64,000 bases of DNA. Origin: Paracoccaceae bacterium (GTDB taxonomy: Bacteria; Pseudomonadota; Alphaproteobacteria; Rhodobacterales; Rhodobacteraceae). Shown in pieces: positions 52,246 to 60,663 of this stretch. The position numbers and the translations under genes are program-made. Where the stretch lies: NCBI GenBank assembly GCA_014872815.1, contig WKFK01000008.1, positions 178,534 to 242,533 on the forward strand, read 5' to 3'. The notes under the pieces were generated by a model. That model saw only the letters and a program-made list of their open reading frames with translations, ran no database searches and was not told the origin of the DNA. Position 1 is the first letter of the stretch, and each line of letters begins with the position of its first letter.

Positions 52246-53010
52246 CTACTCCGGGTCCAGGCCTGCTGAAAGCGTTTGCAGCGGTGTGAAACTCATGTGA
52301 CCAACGTAGGCTGTGGCTGAGGCGCCATCCGGTGCCAGACCCGCCCAATTCTGCACGCTTTTATCGGCGGCCCAGAGGTTTGCGAACAAATAGCCGGGCT
52401 CTTTGGGGAGCGTGGTCTCGTCTTCGGTGATCTCAAACACGAGCTTCCCGTCGGCATACCAGCGCAGTCGATCCGGGTGCCAGTCAAAAGCGTAGGCGCG
52501 AGGACGGTCCGCCGCGTCAAACCCCAAGGGGATCTGGCGGCTCTGCAGCACGCCATCCACAAACCAGGCCACCTGCATGCGGGTTGTGTCCTGGCCCAGA
52601 AATTCGATGTCTATTTCGTCATGCTGCGTGCCATAGTGCGGACCGGTATAGGTGAAGAACCCGGTGATAATCCCGGGGCCCTTGGCAGGGTGGAGCAAGG
52701 CTTCGTAGCGGCCATAATGGCTCTGGGTGTCGCGGCGCACAGAGGCGCCGACAAAGCGGTTCTCGGCACCGGTTTGCGGGGTAAGAGAGAGGTGCAGCCC
52801 TTGCTCAAATTTGAGGTTGGCGCGGCTCCAATCCGTATCGAACGCCGGATGGCTGAAGCGATAGTTGGCAATGTGCCACCCTTGGTCGGGGGCGGTTAGG
52901 AATTGCTCCGAATATCCGTGAATTTGGTTAGACATCACCGGTGCGGCTGTGAACATCGCCAGAGCGAGTCCCAAACGCCAAACGCGATTGGGTAAGTGTA
53001 AACGTCCCAT
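52246..53010 (-). CDS. Exported GH16 family glycoside hydrolase (ExoK/lichenase-like)
   Basis: A 254-residue beta-glucanase with a signal sequence (LGLALAMFTAAPVMS). The GH16 catalytic motif HDEIDIEFLGQD supplies the nucleophile (about E132) and acid/base (about E136). Other conserved phrases are HYGRYEALLHPAKGPGIITG and YAFDWHPDRLRWYADGKLVF. Relatives such as ExoK trim beta-1,3/1,4-linked exopolysaccharides during or after export. It lies at the left end of an apparent exopolysaccharide locus and likely processes that locus's polymer in the periplasm or outside the cell. Confidence 0.92.
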   Translation of the reverse strand: MGRLHLPNRVWRLGLALAMFTAAPVMSNQIHGYSEQFLTAPDQGWHIANYRFSHPAFDTDWSRANLKFEQGLHLSLTPQTGAENRFVGASVRRDTQSHYGRYEALLHPAKGPGIITGFFTYTGPHYGTQHDEIDIEFLGQDTTRMQVAWFVDGVLQSRQIPLGFDAADRPRAYAFDWHPDRLRWYADGKLVFEITEDETTLPKEPGYLFANLWAADKSVQNWAGLAPDGASATAYVGHMSFTPLQTLSAGLDPE

Positions 53011-53099
53011 CAGGCCCCCACCCGATTAAGGTTAATGGCGGTCTGCCATACCTCTGTGAACTACCAATGAGGGTAGGAGAGCAAGACTAATTTGGGAAG

Positions 53100-53125
53100 T
53101 TGGTTAATGCGGTGACTTGGTTAAT
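53100..53125. repeat. Direct repeats TTGGTTAAT between GH16 and OmpA genes
   Basis: Two perfect 9-bp copies with a 17-bp period, ~90 bp upstream of the leftward GH16 start. Possibly a regulator site; the spacing is not a whole number of helical turns. Confidence 0.4.
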
Positions 53126-53152
53126 AAGTGCGCGACCGCAGGTGCACACATC

Positions 53153-53686
53153 CTAGGGTGGACAGGTCTTTGCCTGAATTTCCACACGTCGGTTCAGTGG
53201 CGAGGTGCTGGGAATACCTTGTAGAGGGGCGGCTTCGCCCTCTGACAGCACGTCGCGCAGCCGTGTTGGGTCCTTTAACCCGCTGCGCAGGGCGTTGGCT
53301 ACGGTGTCAGCCCGTTCGCGGGCCAGGGCTTTGTTGGCGGCGTCCCCGCCGCTGCTGTCGGAGTGACCGATCAGCCGCAAGCAGGCGTTTTGCATGACGG
53401 TGGTGTCCAAAACCGTCAGGAGCACTGCAATTTGCACTTGTGCGTCATCATTAAGGTCCGCCCCGCCTTGAGGAAAGAAGATATGGCTTTCGAGCATTTC
53501 CTCAGACAGGCCTGTGGTGGTCTTTGGCGGGGGGGCGGAGGGCATGACGCAGCGCTCTGGGGTCACGCCGTAGACCTCCTGTGCCCGGGCACAGAGCGCT
53601 GTGTCATCCAACGCCATAGCACCGGAAGGGGGCGACAGGATCAGACCGAGGATCAGAAGGGGGAAAGACCGGTTCACAACACTCAT
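53153..53686 (-). CDS. Exported OmpA-domain (peptidoglycan-binding) protein
   Basis: A 177-residue protein with a signal peptide ending at GAMALDD and a C-terminal OmpA/MotB domain: LRLIGHSDSSGGDAANKALARERADTVANAL and NRRVEIQAK. The domain binds meso-DAP in peptidoglycan. There is no beta barrel, so it is a periplasmic wall-bound protein, perhaps an anchor or scaffold for the polysaccharide export system in the neighbouring genes. It reads toward the GH16 gene (142 bp gap) and is divergent from the acyltransferase gene. AAGGAG precedes the ATG. Confidence 0.85.
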   Translation of the reverse strand: MSVVNRSFPLLILGLILSPPSGAMALDDTALCARAQEVYGVTPERCVMPSAPPPKTTTGLSEEMLESHIFFPQGGADLNDDAQVQIAVLLTVLDTTVMQNACLRLIGHSDSSGGDAANKALARERADTVANALRSGLKDPTRLRDVLSEGEAAPLQGIPSTSPLNRRVEIQAKTCPP

Positions 53687-53772
53687 AACAACACTCCTTA
53701 CTGGGACAGGTTACCGCCAAATCTTTGCCAAGTGATGAATAAAAGGGGAACAAAGTAAAAACAAAGAGACAA

Positions 53773-53791
53773 TTGTTCATTATTTGTTCAT
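53773..53791. promoter_or_regulatory. Direct repeats TTGTTCAT in the OmpA/acyltransferase promoter
   Basis: Two perfect 8-bp copies at an 11-bp period (one helical turn). A GAACAA half-site in opposite orientation lies 25 bp to the left (GGGGAACAAAG). This looks like a regulator binding array in the divergent promoter of the polysaccharide locus. Confidence 0.45.
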
Positions 53792-53828
53792 GTTCGGGTG
53801 CGACGCTAGAGGCACTGAGTGTTTGGTA

Positions 53829-54980
53829 ATGGTGAACTGCATGGTTGCAGATGGTCCAGAAGCGGGGCGACATGCCTGGATTGACGCGTTGCGGTTGTGC
53901 GCAGGCGTTTCCATGGTTGGATTGCATGTGACAGCGGATGCCCATGGGCAACCGTTTCCCGACGCGGACCCGGCGGCGCGCTTGGCGCCAATGTTGCTGC
54001 GCGCGCTGCTGTATACGGCCCGTACGGAACTGTTCCTGATGATCTCAGTGATGTTGCTGCTGATTGCGTTGGCGCGGCGGCCGCGGGGCTACGGCACAGT
54101 GATGGCGCAACAAGCGCGGCGGCTTTTGATCCCGTTTGTGTTTTGGACGCTGTTTTATGCGCTGTTTAACCTGCTAAAGTCCGCGGCTTTTGGCTACCAA
54201 GCGCATGTTTGGGCTGCGCTGGGGCAGCCGGGCACCTGGGCAGGGTATCTCCTGCTGGGCGATGTGAAATACCACATGCATTTTATTCCGACCCTGTTTG
54301 CGTTGCTGCTGTTTTTTCCTTTGTTCCAAGTGGCAGAGCGGCATCCGGTGTTAGGAGGCGCGGTGCTTGTTGGGTTGATTGCTAAACAATGGCTGGACCC
54401 GATGGTTTATGCCGCATTCTGGGGAACGGAGGCGCTTGGCTACGTTGTGCGCGGCGTCAAAGTTCTTAGCTATTTAGGCTATGGGTTGGCCGCAGGATCC
54501 GTGGTGGGGATTTGGCGCCAGACCACCTCTGCACAGCGTGCGAGGTGGTTTGGCCCAATTGGGGTCGCTGTTTGCGTGTTGTTTGCGCTGAAACTGAAGG
54601 TGACTGGCCAAGTTGTGGCGCAAGGCCAATGGATTTTTGATGATCCCCTTGGCTATTGGGCAGATTATCTGATGCCGCTCTCGCTTTTGCTTTTGGCCCT
54701 GTGTCTGGCGCAAAAAGCCTGGCCAAGCTGGGTTTCAGATGCCGCCAAATACGCCTTCGGCCTGTATCTCTGTCATCCCATCTTTCTCGATATTGCAGAG
54801 ATGTTTTTGGCAGAGCGTGCTTTGACGCCAAGCCAGTCTGTGGTTGCCGAGCTGGGCTGGACCTTACCCACAACGGTCCTGTTTGTCTGGGGGCTAAGCC
54901 GCAGCAGTTTGACAGCGTGGATGGTCGGGTTGGGCCCGCTGCCACGCGCTGGATGGCAGCGCCATCCTCAAAACATATGA
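53829..54980 (+). CDS. Membrane acyltransferase, acyltransferase-3 family
   Basis: About 383 residues from ATG 53829; the track uses a TTG, and other in-frame starts exist at 53790 and 53841. Ten or so membrane helices with the family's opening WIDALRLCAGVSMVGLHVTAD (the catalytic histidine in 'LHVTAD'), RRLLIPFVFWTLFYALF, and the late FGLYLCHPIFLDIAEM. Enzymes of this type O-acetylate or succinylate polysaccharides at the inner membrane. It is the first gene of the rightward polysaccharide operon and ends 26 bp before the STAS-nucleotidyltransferase gene. Confidence 0.87.
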   Translation: MVNCMVADGPEAGRHAWIDALRLCAGVSMVGLHVTADAHGQPFPDADPAARLAPMLLRALLYTARTELFLMISVMLLLIALARRPRGYGTVMAQQARRLLIPFVFWTLFYALFNLLKSAAFGYQAHVWAALGQPGTWAGYLLLGDVKYHMHFIPTLFALLLFFPLFQVAERHPVLGGAVLVGLIAKQWLDPMVYAAFWGTEALGYVVRGVKVLSYLGYGLAAGSVVGIWRQTTSAQRARWFGPIGVAVCVLFALKLKVTGQVVAQGQWIFDDPLGYWADYLMPLSLLLLALCLAQKAWPSWVSDAAKYAFGLYLCHPIFLDIAEMFLAERALTPSQSVVAELGWTLPTTVLFVWGLSRSSLTAWMVGLGPLPRAGWQRHPQNI

Positions 54981-55006
54981 GTCCGTTTCAGTTCAAGGAG
55001 ACCACG

Positions 55007-56515
55007 ATGCTTACGCAGTCCGAAGATGTTGGTATGATTTCCATTCTTAAGATCGCAACTGCTTGTCTGACGTCGGCGGATTACGCAGATTTGCAGGCGG
55101 CGCAAGCCCGATGCCTTGAGCGCGGACGATCCGCAATGCTCGTGGATTTGAGCGCTGTGCGTCGTATGTCGCGCTCTGGCTTGGCGGCTTTGGTAGAGTT
55201 CCAAAGTGAGGCACCCGCAGAGATGGCTGTCGGTTTTTGGGGGGCATCGGAGCGGGTCAAACACCATATCGCGCAGTGCCCTTTGGCCGGATTGCTTACG
55301 CTCTTTGCGACCCGCGAGGCCGCGCTTGCGGCCCCCAGGTTTCGGCAACGTCAGCTGGCAGGAGTCAAGGCGGTGCTGTTGGTGGCAGGCACGGGGTCTC
55401 GGATGGGGCCACTGAGTCAGGATACGCCCAAACCATTGCTTGATTTCCTGGGGCGACCGGTGATTGACCACGTCATGCGCCATTTGAGTGGGTTTGGCAT
55501 TCGCGACTTTATTCTAAACCCCGGGCATCTTGCGCCGCAGTTTCACGCCCAAATTCAAACTTCGGCCCTGCGCAGTGTGCAGTTTTCAAACGAAGGCCAC
55601 TGGCTAGGGGGGCAGTGGATTGCGCAACCGATAGGGTCAGCGTCCACGTTGCGGCAGCTGCAGATCGGTGGCAGTGCCTTTGATCAGGACTTTCTGGTGC
55701 TCTGTGGGGATGCGGTGACCAATATTGATGTGGCGGACCTTTTGGCGCGGCATCAAGCACGCGGGGCAGATGTGACCATCGCGGCGCAGAAGGTCCCACG
55801 CGATCAGGTGCAAAAATATGGGATAATTGATGCTGATCGTACCGGTCGAGTGCGACGGTTTGTGGAAAAACCGGCTCCAGACGCGGCCCCGTCCCGGTTG
55901 GCAAGTACTGGAATCTATGCGATTTCTCCCCGCGCATTGGATTACATCCCTGTCGCACCAGATCAGGACATTGCCGTACATTTGCTGCCCGCTCTGTTGC
56001 GCGCCGGACGGTCTCTACACGTCTATGAAAGGCCATTTAGTTGGGTCGACATTGGATGCGGGCGCGACTATTTCGCTGGCCTGTCAAAGGGATTGCGGGG
56101 GCTTATTCCTGCGTTGGTGCCGCAGGCGCGTGAAATCCGCCGCCATGTTTGGGCTGCTGATGGGGCTCAAGTCTCCCCGCGTGCGGTGATCGTTGGACCG
56201 GCTTTTATTGGTCCGGAAGCCATCATTGAGGCGGGCGCAAAATTGGACGGACCGGTTGTGGTGGGCGCGCGTGCGCGCATTTGCACACGCAGTCTTGTGC
56301 GGCGCTCAGTGATTTGTCCCGAGACACGGGTCGCGTCGGGCACGTGGGTGGACGATATGATTGTGGCACCAGACTGGGCGTTTGATCATCGATTGGCGAT
56401 CGCAGCGCCGCAGTCAACATGCCCCATGGAAGGGGTCGATCGGGCACCTCTGCGTCCAGAGGCGTCGCTGTTATGTGAACGCGCGCCAAAGCCAGTGCAG
56501 TGGGGGCGCGCGTGA
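55007..56515 (+). CDS. STAS domain fused to sugar-1-phosphate nucleotidyltransferase
   Basis: 502 residues from ATG 55007, behind AAGGAG; the track start lies 117 codons inside the acyltransferase gene. Residues 1-105 form a STAS (SpoIIAA-like) domain: AMLVDLSAVRRMSRSGLAALV carries the serine that anti-sigma kinases phosphorylate in 'SRSG', with VKHHIAQCPLAGLLTLF after it. From ~118 comes a nucleotidyltransferase: LLVAGTGSRMGPLSQDTPKPLLDFLGRP (nucleotide loop and lysine), LCGDAVTNID and FSWVDIGCGRDYF. A left-handed beta-helix (VSPRAVIVGPAFIGPEAIIE) ends it. It probably makes an activated sugar (UDP- or GDP-type) for the polysaccharide. The STAS fusion is unusual and suggests regulation by a kinase/phosphatase partner. 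Confidence 0.88.
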   Translation: MLTQSEDVGMISILKIATACLTSADYADLQAAQARCLERGRSAMLVDLSAVRRMSRSGLAALVEFQSEAPAEMAVGFWGASERVKHHIAQCPLAGLLTLFATREAALAAPRFRQRQLAGVKAVLLVAGTGSRMGPLSQDTPKPLLDFLGRPVIDHVMRHLSGFGIRDFILNPGHLAPQFHAQIQTSALRSVQFSNEGHWLGGQWIAQPIGSASTLRQLQIGGSAFDQDFLVLCGDAVTNIDVADLLARHQARGADVTIAAQKVPRDQVQKYGIIDADRTGRVRRFVEKPAPDAAPSRLASTGIYAISPRALDYIPVAPDQDIAVHLLPALLRAGRSLHVYERPFSWVDIGCGRDYFAGLSKGLRGLIPALVPQAREIRRHVWAADGAQVSPRAVIVGPAFIGPEAIIEAGAKLDGPVVVGARARICTRSLVRRSVICPETRVASGTWVDDMIVAPDWAFDHRLAIAAPQSTCPMEGVDRAPLRPEASLLCERAPKPVQWGRA

Positions 56516-57360
56516 TGGTGTATCCGGTATGGGGACCGTGGACCACAAGGTTTGCTGTGGGGCTGCGCACCGGAATTAGGGTGCTGACCCTATGGGGAGC
56601 CACAGTGTTTGCTGTATCGCTCCCTGCATTGGGGCAGGCAAATACAACGGGCTCAATGGTGCCAGCGCAAGATCGCTTTTGGATTCTGTGGGAAAAGGTA
56701 AGTTTTGTTGGGCACCATTGCCCAGGTGGCCCGCAGTGTCAGGAAAAACGCCAATATGCCAGTCGACCTTTGGACACAGACAACACAGGATTTATCTACC
56801 GCCTGTTTGGTCTGCGAGATGGTGCGCAACGCGGAGCCCCTTGGCCACAGGACCATCCCGACGCTCCGGTGATTTGTCAAAGAAACCAAGCTGCGCTCAG
56901 CCTGGGCTTTGATCCAGCTGCCTTGCCGCGGTCAGAAAAGGGCGAGGTTCTCAGAGGGATCGACAAGCTGTACCTTGATCTTACAACGCTCAAAGCGCCA
57001 CCTGGATTTTCTGACACGTTTGGCGCGGGCCTGCAGGCTGAATTTGTTTCCCGACTGAAGGCGGCCGGAATACAGGTGGTGCCCAAAGAGGCTTTGCATT
57101 TGGTGGCCGGGCAGCCGACACTGAACGTGTATTTCTCTTTTACCGACCCGGATGAACTGTGCACCTACAGCTATTCTGTATTTGCCAGCCTGTCTCAGGA
57201 AGTTTTGCTGTCACGTGACCTGCGTATCAAGGTCGTCGCCGGGGTGTGGTCTTACTCAACAGGGTCGACGGCAAAGGATCATGTCGGGGATGAAACTCAA
57301 GCAATTTTGCGCGTTGTGGACGCCTTTGTGCGCGATCATCAGTATGTGAATGCGCGCTAA
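56515..57360 (+). CDS. Exported or anchored protein of unknown function in the polysaccharide locus
   Basis: 281 residues from ATG 56515, which overlaps the upstream TGA (TGATG); the track uses a GTG five codons earlier. The N-terminus has a signal or anchor segment (TGIRVLTLWGATVFAVSLPAL). The mature protein has cysteines GHHCPGGPQCQEK and VICQRNQ and a C-terminal alpha/beta domain with regular strands: KLYLDLTTLKAPPGFSD, PTLNVYFSFTD, RIKVVAGVWSYSTGST. The C-terminal part resembles small periplasmic DUF4136-type domains, but no family is certain. Its position between precursor synthesis and the glycosyltransferase suggests a periplasmic partner of the synthase. Confidence 0.7.
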   Translation: MVYPVWGPWTTRFAVGLRTGIRVLTLWGATVFAVSLPALGQANTTGSMVPAQDRFWILWEKVSFVGHHCPGGPQCQEKRQYASRPLDTDNTGFIYRLFGLRDGAQRGAPWPQDHPDAPVICQRNQAALSLGFDPAALPRSEKGEVLRGIDKLYLDLTTLKAPPGFSDTFGAGLQAEFVSRLKAAGIQVVPKEALHLVAGQPTLNVYFSFTDPDELCTYSYSVFASLSQEVLLSRDLRIKVVAGVWSYSTGSTAKDHVGDETQAILRVVDAFVRDHQYVNAR

Positions 57361-57389
57361 GTTACAGATTTTGTGGAGTTATCCTGCCG

Positions 57390-59252
57390 ATGACAAAGCC
57401 GTATTTTGAGGCATTTACAGATCGAAAGCCGCCTTTTTTTGCACCGCTCAGCCCTGGCCGCCGCATGGCCTGGCATTTTTTGGCCGGAAGCAGCGTCGCC
57501 GCCGCGACATCGTATTTGTACTGGCGCTGGACGCAGGCCCTAAATCCCGAAGCCTGGATGTTTTCTGTGGTTGTCGCCTTAGCGGAAACTCTGTTTTTTC
57601 TGGGCAGTCTGCTGTTTTATTTTGACATTTGGGACGAAGGAGACACGCAGCCCGGAACTGTGTCCGATGTGACCGACACCTTGGCGGTATCGGGGGATCA
57701 CGTGACGGTGGACGTATTGATCACCACCTGTGATGAACCCTTGGACGTTGTCAGGCCGTCTTTGGAGGCGGCTGCCGCAGTAGATGTGCCCCAAAATGTC
57801 CGGTTGAGACTTTATCTATTGGATGATGGCAACCGGCCAGACATGGCAAAAGAGGCCGCGCAACGCGGCATCGGGTATTTCGCGCGCCAGGATAACGCTG
57901 GCTTTAAGGCGGGAAATCTTCGGCATGCGTTGTTGCGGACCTCTGGCGACTTTTTTGTCATTTGCGATGCGGATACGCGGCTTTTGCCAACGTTTTTAGA
58001 GCACACGTTGGGATATTTTGCCGATCCGAAAGTGGCTTGGGTGCAAACACCGCATTGGTTTTATGATCTGCCAGAAGGGGAAACATGGGCGCAGTGGCTG
58101 CGGCGAAAGCTCGGGTGGCTTTTGGGGGGGAGTGTTTCGAAAAGCTCCAGAGGGTTGAAACTGGGCGCTCAGATGTTGTCTTGGATCAGTGGCAGGTCGC
58201 ATGTCGGGCACGACCCATTTAAGAGCGACCCCAGCATTTTCTTTGATGTGATTCAGCGACGACGCAATCGGCATAACGCGTCTTTTTGCTGTGGGGCGGC
58301 CTCTATTCATCGGCGCGAAGCTGTGTTTGCGGCCGCGATTGCCAAGAAAGCCAAGGACGTGGACAAACTCGCGGCGCAGAGCGGCCTGTCTGCGGCGCAG
58401 TGCGCGGCCACGCTCCCGCTTCAACCTTACCGGTTTCATGTGTCTGAGGACTTGTATACGTCCATTTTGATGCATGAGGATGGCTCTGCCGGGTGGCGGT
58501 CCGTGTATCACCCTCAGGTTGAGGCCAAAATGCTGTCGCCGTGGAGTTTGTCTGCCTGGGCCGCGCAAAGGCTGAAGTATGCCGGGGGCACGTTTGACAT
58601 TGCGGTTTGGGACAATCCCCTTTGGCGATCCGGTCTCAGCTGGCGGCAAAAGCTGCATTATGGGGCCACATTCTGGTCCTATCTCAGCGGGCTTTGGGCG
58701 CCGGTGTTGCTGTTGGCTCCGGTGGTGTCGTTGGTGACGGGCTTGGCCCCGGTTGCGGCATACTCCGGTGAGTTTTTTCAGAGATTTTTGCCGGCGGTTG
58801 TGCTGAGTGAGTTGGCTGTCATGGTGGCTTGCAAGGGGTATGGCGTTTCGGCGGGGCGCATCCTGGCGGTGTTGGGATTGCCGATACAGATGCGGGCGCT
58901 CTATTGCGTGTTGCGTCGGCGCAAGCCGCACTTTGCCCCAACCCCCAAACTGCCCGGACAGCAGCAAGAAAGTGCGCTACGCTATATTTTGCCTCATGTT
59001 GTGATGATGTCTGCCATGACAGGCGCTGCCGGTTTTGGGATTTGGCACACGGCCATTGGGACGCCGGGATTTAGCGCGGCGTTGCTTTGGGTCAATCTGT
59101 TTTGGCTGTTTGTAAATATGACGATTTTGATGCGTGCGGTTCAGATGGCACGATGGAGCCCGCCCGCGCAACCGGCGGATTTGGCGCCGCAAAACACTGT
59201 TTCTTATTCACCCTTGGAGGTCGGGCATGTTTCAAAGAACCAACCAGTCTGA
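57390..59252 (+). CDS. Cellulose-synthase-like GT2 glycosyltransferase with altered QxxRW motif
   Basis: A 620-residue inner-membrane processive-type GT2. Two TM helices at 28-47 and 56-78, a cytoplasmic catalytic domain, then about four to five C-terminal TM helices. Catalytic signatures: VDVLITTCDEPLDVV, LYLLDDGN (D145-D146), DxD in ICDADTR (D193/D195), VQTPHWFYD, CCGAASIHRR and the acid base SEDLYTS (E353-D354). The usual QxxRW is replaced by QRLKY (393-397). No PilZ domain follows, so direct c-di-GMP activation is not evident. It should polymerise and extrude a beta-glucan-like chain across the inner membrane. It overlaps the DUF3131-like gene by 26 bp. Confidence 0.9.
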   Translation: MTKPYFEAFTDRKPPFFAPLSPGRRMAWHFLAGSSVAAATSYLYWRWTQALNPEAWMFSVVVALAETLFFLGSLLFYFDIWDEGDTQPGTVSDVTDTLAVSGDHVTVDVLITTCDEPLDVVRPSLEAAAAVDVPQNVRLRLYLLDDGNRPDMAKEAAQRGIGYFARQDNAGFKAGNLRHALLRTSGDFFVICDADTRLLPTFLEHTLGYFADPKVAWVQTPHWFYDLPEGETWAQWLRRKLGWLLGGSVSKSSRGLKLGAQMLSWISGRSHVGHDPFKSDPSIFFDVIQRRRNRHNASFCCGAASIHRREAVFAAAIAKKAKDVDKLAAQSGLSAAQCAATLPLQPYRFHVSEDLYTSILMHEDGSAGWRSVYHPQVEAKMLSPWSLSAWAAQRLKYAGGTFDIAVWDNPLWRSGLSWRQKLHYGATFWSYLSGLWAPVLLLAPVVSLVTGLAPVAAYSGEFFQRFLPAVVLSELAVMVACKGYGVSAGRILAVLGLPIQMRALYCVLRRRKPHFAPTPKLPGQQQESALRYILPHVVMMSAMTGAAGFGIWHTAIGTPGFSAALLWVNLFWLFVNMTILMRAVQMARWSPPAQPADLAPQNTVSYSPLEVGHVSKNQPV

Positions 59253-60549
59253 GCGGTTTGGCGGATCCAATCGCGGCAGTTTTGCGTTTCTGGCGGGGCT
59301 GGTGGTGACCGCCTCGATTGCGGTCTCCCAGGACGATTGGGGGCGGTTCATGCAGGACACGAGTCTGGCAAAGCTGCCCCAGAATGCCGCGCGCACGCCT
59401 GTGACGGCGCGCGATCTGTCCGCAAAAGAATGGGAAGCGGCGGCCACGGCTTGGGCCTATTTTGATGCTCATTTTCGCGCAGGCACAGGGTTTGTGGACG
59501 CGATACACGACCACCCAAATGCAACGCTGTGGGATCAGGGGAGCTACGTCTTGGCTTTGGTGGCGGCCCATGGATTGGGTGTGATTGATGACGCCACTCT
59601 GGCGTATCGCAGTGAAGCGTTCTTGCAAGGGTTGGAGCGCCTGCCGTTGTTTGAAGATACCTTGCCGAACAAAGCCTATGATACGCGGGATCTGCGTATG
59701 GTGGATTATGCCAATGTGCCGGCGCCGGACGGGATAGGGTGGTCCGCGTTGGACGTGGCCAGGTTGTTGATGGCGCTTCGGGTTTTGGAAGTGCAGCACC
59801 CGCAATATGGCGCGCAGATCCGAAGCATTATCGCCAGGTGGGACCTGTCGGCCATGGCGGTGGAGGGGCGTCTTTGGGGAACGAGCCGTGCGAACGGACA
59901 CACGCGCTATCATCAGGAAGGGCGCATCGGTTATGAGCAGTACGGGGCGCGGGCTGCGGCCCTTTGGGGATTGGACGTGCTTGCTGCGAGCACTGCGCAG
60001 CCGATTATGGAGTGGCAGCGCATTTCCGGTGTCGAGGTGGCCGTGGATCGCCGGCGTGCCAAGGATTTTGGCGCGATCACACCAGTGGTCAGTGAACCGT
60101 ATCTTTTGCAAGCCTTTGAAATGGGGTTGAATGCCGAGGGGCGTCTGTTGGCGGATCGACTGTACCAAGCGCAGGAGGCGCGGGCCCGCGACAGTGGCGT
60201 GGCCACAATTGTCAGCGAGGATCACATCGATCAAGCGCCGCATTTTTTGTACAACGCAGTCTTTGGCAATGGCGTGGATTGGGCGGTTGTCTCAGAAGAT
60301 GGTGATTTGCATCCTGAGCTGCGCACGGTCAGTTTGAAAGCGTCATTTGGTTGGGATGCGCTTTATGATACGGATTATACCGATGAGGTGTTGGAAGGGT
60401 TGCAAGACGCGGCGAGTCCTCATGGGTGGTACGCTGGACGATATGAGGTCGATGGACGCATCAACGCCGCACTGACGCTCAATACAAACGCGGTTGTTTT
60501 GGAGGCCCTCTACTACAAGTCAAAGGGGCCTTTGCTTCAAATTTGGTGA
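59227..60549 (+). CDS. DUF3131-like exported protein, polysaccharide associated
   Basis: 440 residues from ATG 59227, behind GGAGG; the track starts inside the glycosyltransferase gene. An N-terminal anchor (GSFAFLAGLVVTASIAVSQ) is followed by an alpha-toroid-like domain: LWDQGSYVLALVAAHGLG, YDTRDLRMVDYAN, GIGWSALDVARLLMALRVLE and TGLFGT-like LWGTSRANGHTRYHQEGR. These are DUF3131 features, a family often beside cellulose-synthase-like genes and related to (alpha/alpha) toroid glycosidases. It may trim or guide the nascent polymer in the periplasm. It is the last gene of the rightward operon, closed by a strong terminator. Confidence 0.83.
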   Translation: MFQRTNQSERFGGSNRGSFAFLAGLVVTASIAVSQDDWGRFMQDTSLAKLPQNAARTPVTARDLSAKEWEAAATAWAYFDAHFRAGTGFVDAIHDHPNATLWDQGSYVLALVAAHGLGVIDDATLAYRSEAFLQGLERLPLFEDTLPNKAYDTRDLRMVDYANVPAPDGIGWSALDVARLLMALRVLEVQHPQYGAQIRSIIARWDLSAMAVEGRLWGTSRANGHTRYHQEGRIGYEQYGARAAALWGLDVLAASTAQPIMEWQRISGVEVAVDRRRAKDFGAITPVVSEPYLLQAFEMGLNAEGRLLADRLYQAQEARARDSGVATIVSEDHIDQAPHFLYNAVFGNGVDWAVVSEDGDLHPELRTVSLKASFGWDALYDTDYTDEVLEGLQDAASPHGWYAGRYEVDGRINAALTLNTNAVVLEALYYKSKGPLLQIW

Positions 60550-60589
60550 CCCCGCGCGCATCCGCCGCGCGCCCAGATCAGACAAGCCA

Positions 60590-60626
60590 AACGCGGCCCC
60601 AGCGTTCTGCGGGGCCGCGTTTTTTG
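60590..60626 (+). terminator. Intrinsic terminator of the rightward polysaccharide operon
   Basis: Perfect 11-bp stem AACGCGGCCCC / GGGGCCGCGTT, 10-nt loop, then TTTTT; located between convergent operons. Confidence 0.9.
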
Positions 60627-60663
60627 GTTTGTTGTCTTTTGACAGGGCCCTCAATGCGCCAGA

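Noticed and set aside
54656-55006. N-terminal extension of the STAS-nucleotidyltransferase ORF
   Set aside because: It runs inside the acyltransferase gene; AAGGAG before ATG 55007 and the start of the STAS fold mark the real start.
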